From NCBI GenBank assembly GCA_963926925.1, contig CAWUZD010000002.1, forward strand, positions 1 to 16,122: a stretch of DNA of 16,122 nt, given 5' to 3'. Each line of letters opens with the position of its first letter. Within the stretch, counting starts at the first letter, position 1. Positions 12,785 to 16,122 of this stretch are shown here, piece after piece. Source of the stretch: Paralactobacillus_A sp963926925. GTDB taxonomy: Bacteria; Bacillota; Bacilli; Lactobacillales; Lactobacillaceae. The position numbers were made by a program, and so were the translations under genes. The notes beneath the pieces are model-generated. The model did not search any database. It was not told the origin of the DNA and saw only the letters and a program-made list of their open reading frames with translations.

Positions 12785-15648
12785 TGAATAATGATTTTAA
12801 TGAAGCTATCTTACATAGCTTAAGTAATCAAGCTGCTTATCAAGAAAATACTTTATTAGCACCACAAATTATTAAAAATGATGCTCACACGACCATTTGG
12901 GAATACTTACGGTATGAATTGCAACATTGCCAGCATTTTACCTGGGTAGTGGCCTTTATTACCCCTGATATGTTAGTGCCGTTAAAAGTAATTTTGGCCG
13001 ATTTAGCACAACAACATGTGCACGGTGAACTAATTACTGGGACTTATTTACAATTTAACCAACCAGCTGTGTTTGCCGAGTTGCTAAAGATTCCCAACTT
13101 AACGGTTCGTATTGCGACAGTAGCTGGTTTTCATGTTAAGGGTTATTTCTTTGACCATGGTACTTACCAAACGGCACTAGTTGGTAGTGCGAATTTTACC
13201 CGGAATGCCTTATTAAAAAACTGTGAATGGTTATTAAGAATCTCTTCACTAAAAGATGGCGCATTATTCCAACAATGCCAACAAGCCGTTGCTGAATTAA
13301 AGAATCATTCACAATTATTAACATCCCAATGGTTACAACAATATCGTCAGCACTACCAACCAGTTAAATTTACCCCAACTAAAGCAACAACGACACCAAC
13401 GCAACCCATTGTTCCTAACCAAATGCAACAAGCGGCGTTAGCATCGCTCCAGCAATTATGGCAGCAAGGTGCGCAACGGGCGTTAGTAGTTTCAGCTACG
13501 GGAACAGGCAAAACTTATTTAGGTGCGTTTAGCGTGCAGGCGTTTCAACCTCATAAGTTCTTGTTTATTGTGCACCGTGAACAAATTTTGGAAAAAGCAT
13601 TAACGAGTTTTCATCAGGTAATTGGTGGACCATTAAGTGATTTTGGTATCTTAAGTGGTCATCATCATCAAATTGCAGCGCGTTATGTTTTTGCAACTAT
13701 CCAAACTTTATCGCAGGAGAGTGTTTTGCATCATTTAGCACCGCAAACGTTTGATTATATTCTAATTGATGAAGCACACCGCGCGGCTGCACCAAGTTAT
13801 CAAAAGGTCATGCATTACTTGCAACCACGTTTTTGGTTAGGGATGACAGCAACACCACAGCGCATGGACCAAGCCGATGTTTATCAAATTTTTGATCATC
13901 ATGTGGCTTACGAAATTAGTCTCAAAGATGCTTTAACAATGCAAATGTTATGTCCATTCCATTATGTGGGTTTACAAGATTATGAATACCAAGGCAAACT
14001 AATTGATGACAAAACCCCGTTACGGCACTTAGTAGCAACACAACGGATTGATTACGTTTTACAACAATTAGCTTATTATGGTTATTCAGGTACTAAAGTG
14101 CGTGGCTTAATTTTTTGTAGTCGTCAGGATGAAGCCCGTGAACTGGCGCGTATTCTGACTGCTAAACACCATCCTGCCCAGGCCCTTACTAATCAAGATA
14201 GTATTGCTAGTCGTGATGCAGCAATTGCTAAGTTAACTAACGGGCAATTGGAATACCTCGTTACGGTTGATATTTTTAATGAGGGAATTGATATTCCGTC
14301 ATTAAATCAAATTGTCATGTTACGTAATACCCAATCAAGTATTGTCTTTACGCAACAATTAGGGCGTGGCTTGCGGAAATATCCACATAAGGATTTTGTA
14401 ACAATTATTGATTTTATTGGTAATTATAAGAACAATTACTTAATTCCGATGGCCTTAAATGATGATCATAGTGGTGACCGGCAACAGGTTAAGGCTGAAA
14501 TGCGTGTGCCTAGTATTCTGGGCTTAGCGACTATTAATTTTAGCCAAGTTGCACAACAACGCATTTTGCAAGCACTGGATAAAGTTAAACTAAATTCATT
14601 AGCATTTTTGCGGCAAGCGTATTTAGATCTTAAACAACAATTAGGGCGGGTACCGTTATTATTTGATTTTGTCCAGAATAATAGCGTTAAACCAACTGTT
14701 TTAATTAGTAACAAAATCACTAATTATGCGCAGTTTTTAATTAAAATGGGTGAAAAAATCATGTTACCAGCTTATGCCCAACAAGTGTTGAGCTTCTTAT
14801 CGCAAGAATTATTGAATGGTAAACGGCCCCATGAATTATTATTGTTGCAACAGTTATTACACCAAGATGTCGTTAGTGATGCTGCTTTACAGCACCTTTA
14901 TCAACAACAGCAGGTTTATTATGATCAGGCGTTGTTTGCTTCACTACAACAGGTGCTATCTTTGCACTTTTTTGATGTTAAAGCGGGTAAAACTTTAAAA
15001 TCACAGCAATATGGTGGTCAACCATTAGTAATTCATGATGAAAAGGGTTGGCATTTGCACAATGATGTGCGGCAGTTATTAGCTAATGAACAAGTTTTTA
15101 ATACTTTATATCAGGATGCCATTAAAACTGGTCTCACGTTAACAAAGCAATACCAAGGGATGCAGCAGTTTACGCTTTATCAACATTACACACGGAAGGA
15201 TGTTTGTCGATTGTTAAACTGGCCGAAGGATGTGAGTGCACCGTTGTATGGTTACCGTGTGGCTGATGATGTTTGTCCAATTTTTGTGACTTATCATAAG
15301 GATGAAAAACGTAAAAACGCTCATTATCATAATGATTTTAGTAATAGTAATACTTTCCGGTGGTATACACGGACACCACGCTACCTCACTTCGGATGAAG
15401 TACAACGCTTGTTAGCTGGTGTTGATATTGGTAAACCGCAAGTGCGTATTGAAATTTTTATGAAGCGTTCTGATGCAGCTGGCAGTGAATTTACTTATTT
15501 AGGTGAAGGTAAGATTATTGCTGCTAGTGTTCGTGAAGAAACAATTATGAATGCTCGCGGTAAGGAACAGACCACCGTGGGGATGGATATTCAGTTGCAA
15601 CATGTTTTGCCATTGCAACAATATCGATTATTGTTTGCTGAAGATTAA
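12784..15648 (+). CDS. PLD-nuclease / SF2 helicase / DUF3427 multidomain protein
   Basis: A 954-aa cytoplasmic protein with three parts. First, a phospholipase D-like domain (about 30-180) has one HKD motif: His117-x-Lys119-x4-Asp124, with GSANFT at 134-139. A single motif implies dimerisation to complete the site, as in PLD nucleases such as BfiI. Second, an SF2 helicase follows: Walker A ATGTGKT (238-244), DEAH (329-332), motif III TAT (355-357), motif V NEGIDIP (499-505) and motif VI QQLGRGLRKY (524-533). All key residues are present. Third, a C-terminal DUF3427 region (about 600-950) includes the block around GYRVADDVCPIFVTYHKD and ends in DIQLQHVLPL. This architecture is widespread in bacteria and is suspected in DNA repair or anti-phage defence; the function is not established. 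ATG 12784 overlaps the MFS stop, with AAAGGA upstream. A terminator follows directly. Confidence 0.88.
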   Translation: MNNDFNEAILHSLSNQAAYQENTLLAPQIIKNDAHTTIWEYLRYELQHCQHFTWVVAFITPDMLVPLKVILADLAQQHVHGELITGTYLQFNQPAVFAELLKIPNLTVRIATVAGFHVKGYFFDHGTYQTALVGSANFTRNALLKNCEWLLRISSLKDGALFQQCQQAVAELKNHSQLLTSQWLQQYRQHYQPVKFTPTKATTTPTQPIVPNQMQQAALASLQQLWQQGAQRALVVSATGTGKTYLGAFSVQAFQPHKFLFIVHREQILEKALTSFHQVIGGPLSDFGILSGHHHQIAARYVFATIQTLSQESVLHHLAPQTFDYILIDEAHRAAAPSYQKVMHYLQPRFWLGMTATPQRMDQADVYQIFDHHVAYEISLKDALTMQMLCPFHYVGLQDYEYQGKLIDDKTPLRHLVATQRIDYVLQQLAYYGYSGTKVRGLIFCSRQDEARELARILTAKHHPAQALTNQDSIASRDAAIAKLTNGQLEYLVTVDIFNEGIDIPSLNQIVMLRNTQSSIVFTQQLGRGLRKYPHKDFVTIIDFIGNYKNNYLIPMALNDDHSGDRQQVKAEMRVPSILGLATINFSQVAQQRILQALDKVKLNSLAFLRQAYLDLKQQLGRVPLLFDFVQNNSVKPTVLISNKITNYAQFLIKMGEKIMLPAYAQQVLSFLSQELLNGKRPHELLLLQQLLHQDVVSDAALQHLYQQQQVYYDQALFASLQQVLSLHFFDVKAGKTLKSQQYGGQPLVIHDEKGWHLHNDVRQLLANEQVFNTLYQDAIKTGLTLTKQYQGMQQFTLYQHYTRKDVCRLLNWPKDVSAPLYGYRVADDVCPIFVTYHKDEKRKNAHYHNDFSNSNTFRWYTRTPRYLTSDEVQRLLAGVDIGKPQVRIEIFMKRSDAAGSEFTYLGEGKIIAASVREETIMNARGKEQTTVGMDIQLQHVLPLQQYRLLFAED

Positions 15649-15650
15649 AA

Positions 15651-15680
15651 AAAACGGCTACCTTGATTGGTAGCCGTTTT
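15651..15680 (+). terminator. Terminator of the MFS/helicase operon
   Basis: A 12-bp perfect GC-rich-core stem (15651-15662 with 15669-15680) with a 6-base loop and a T4 end. It starts 3 bases after the helicase stop codon. The A-run on the left arm could also stop minus-strand transcription. Confidence 0.85.
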
Positions 15681-16047
15681 GTAATATTTGCACATAAAAT
15701 ATCACATGCTTATAGTATCATATTTATTGATTTAAAAATAACATTTTTAAATATTTTTAGTAATTTTAGATAAAAATAAACCGTCACTTAACAGGGTAAT
15801 TAAGTAACGGCTTGTGTAAATTAATAGTAATTAAGGGTTTTACTTAGATAATTGAATCGTTCTTAATCTTGTTAAGAACAAGTTAAATATACCATATTAG
15901 TATTAAACTTGCACGATATTTTAGAAAATTGTAAAGTCTAAAGAGCACTGTTTTTTAACAATGCTCTTCAGAAATTATACTTTTGGGAGTTGTTTAATAA
16001 TATCATGTTTATTGAACAACACCTAATTTTTTGCTTGAGCGTTTTGC
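15681..16047. other. Gene-poor intergenic region with three hairpins
   Basis: There is no open frame longer than about 60 codons on either strand between the helicase terminator and the promoter at 16048. Three inverted repeats are visible: 15781-15791 with 15800-15810 (one mismatch), 15859-15866 with 15872-15879 (perfect), and 15941-15952 with 15957-15968 (one mismatch). No tRNA, rRNA, riboswitch or T-box signature is recognisable. The first two could belong to a small minus-strand RNA. Confidence 0.6.
15781..15879 (-). ncRNA. Candidate small RNA on the minus strand
   Basis: Reading the minus strand, TGGTATATT (complement of 15886-15894) is an extended -10 (TGn plus TATATT). A transcript starting near 15879 would open with the perfect hairpin 15879-15859. 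About 70 bases later it would meet the stem 15810-15781, followed on the minus strand by TTTATTTTTATC, a terminator-like U-rich tract. Length would be about 100-110 nt, without a coding frame. This is an inference from promoter-hairpin-terminator order only. Confidence 0.3.
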
Positions 16048-16076
16048 TTAACATAAAAAGGCAAAGCTGTTAATAT
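16048..16076 (+). promoter_or_regulatory. Promoter of the gene entering at the right edge
   Basis: TTAACA (16048-16053, 5 of 6 to TTGACA), a 17-base spacer, and extended -10 TGTTAATAT (TAATAT at 16071-16076). A perfect TATAAT also lies at 16074-16079 with a longer spacer. AGAGGA at 16086-16091 is the ribosome site for the ATG at 16098. Confidence 0.65.
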
Positions 16077-16097
16077 AATAAACACAGAGGAACAGCG

Positions 16098-16122
16098 ATG
16101 ATTGATTATTTGGAGAAGAAGC
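16098..16122 (+). CDS. Start of an unidentified gene, cut by the window edge
   Basis: ATG 16098 with an AGAGGA site 6 bases upstream and a good promoter before it. Only MIDYLEKK is visible, too little to name a product. Confidence 0.55.

Noticed and set aside
14466..15405. Frames of 60-84 codons on both strands within the helicase gene
   Set aside because: Shadows of the 954-codon gene, without start signals.
1..16122. CRISPR array, tRNA, rRNA or insertion sequence
   Set aside because: No regularly spaced repeats, no cloverleaf or rRNA stretches, and no transposase frame with terminal inverted repeats.

Overview
The window looks like a low-GC Firmicute chromosome, most likely a lactobacillus or close relative (Lactobacillales). 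The reasons are the AT-rich codon use, strong AGGAG-type ribosome sites, short intrinsic terminators, a type VIIb secretion (T7SSb) locus and lactobacillus-like transporter genes. The species cannot be fixed from the sequence alone. No rRNA, tRNA, CRISPR array or insertion sequence was found.

Region 1 (1-5040) is the effector end of a T7SSb locus. It holds the 3' part of essC, then a WXG100-like Lap1 partner (SACOL2603/DUF3130 type), a coiled-coil Lap2 partner (DUF3958-like), an LXG-domain toxin with a glycine-rich membrane-inserting C-terminus, two tandem paralogues of a polytopic membrane protein that are the likely immunity proteins (DUF443/TsaI-like), and a DUF4176 protein. The arrangement resembles membrane-depolarising T7SS toxins of the TspA/TelE kind with membrane immunity partners. 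As given, the toxin and both immunity genes are each broken by a different lesion: a -1 shift at a T-run/CTTAAAC site, a one-base loss in a T-run, and a 14-bp tandem duplication. GC drops inside essC from about 40% (nt 1-600) to about 31% (nt 601-1200), which suggests a recombination breakpoint where the EssC C-terminal specificity domain begins.

Region 2 (5083-9199) has two TauE/SafE-type anion exporters of identical length (244 aa), both on the minus strand. Between them lie a plus-strand GT8 glycosyltransferase plus small-protein operon and a minus-strand lipoprotein plus four-helix membrane protein operon. The lipoprotein start is broken by an A7 run.

Region 3 (9346-15680) is plus-strand: an AzgA-type purine permease with its own terminator, an unrecognised helical protein, then a DHA2 drug-efflux-type MFS transporter overlapping by one base a 954-aa PLD-nuclease/SF2-helicase/DUF3427 protein. 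A palindrome overlaps the probable MFS promoter.

Region 4 (15681-16122) is a 417-base gap with three hairpins, possibly including a small minus-strand RNA, and then a promoter and start codon for a gene that runs off the right end.
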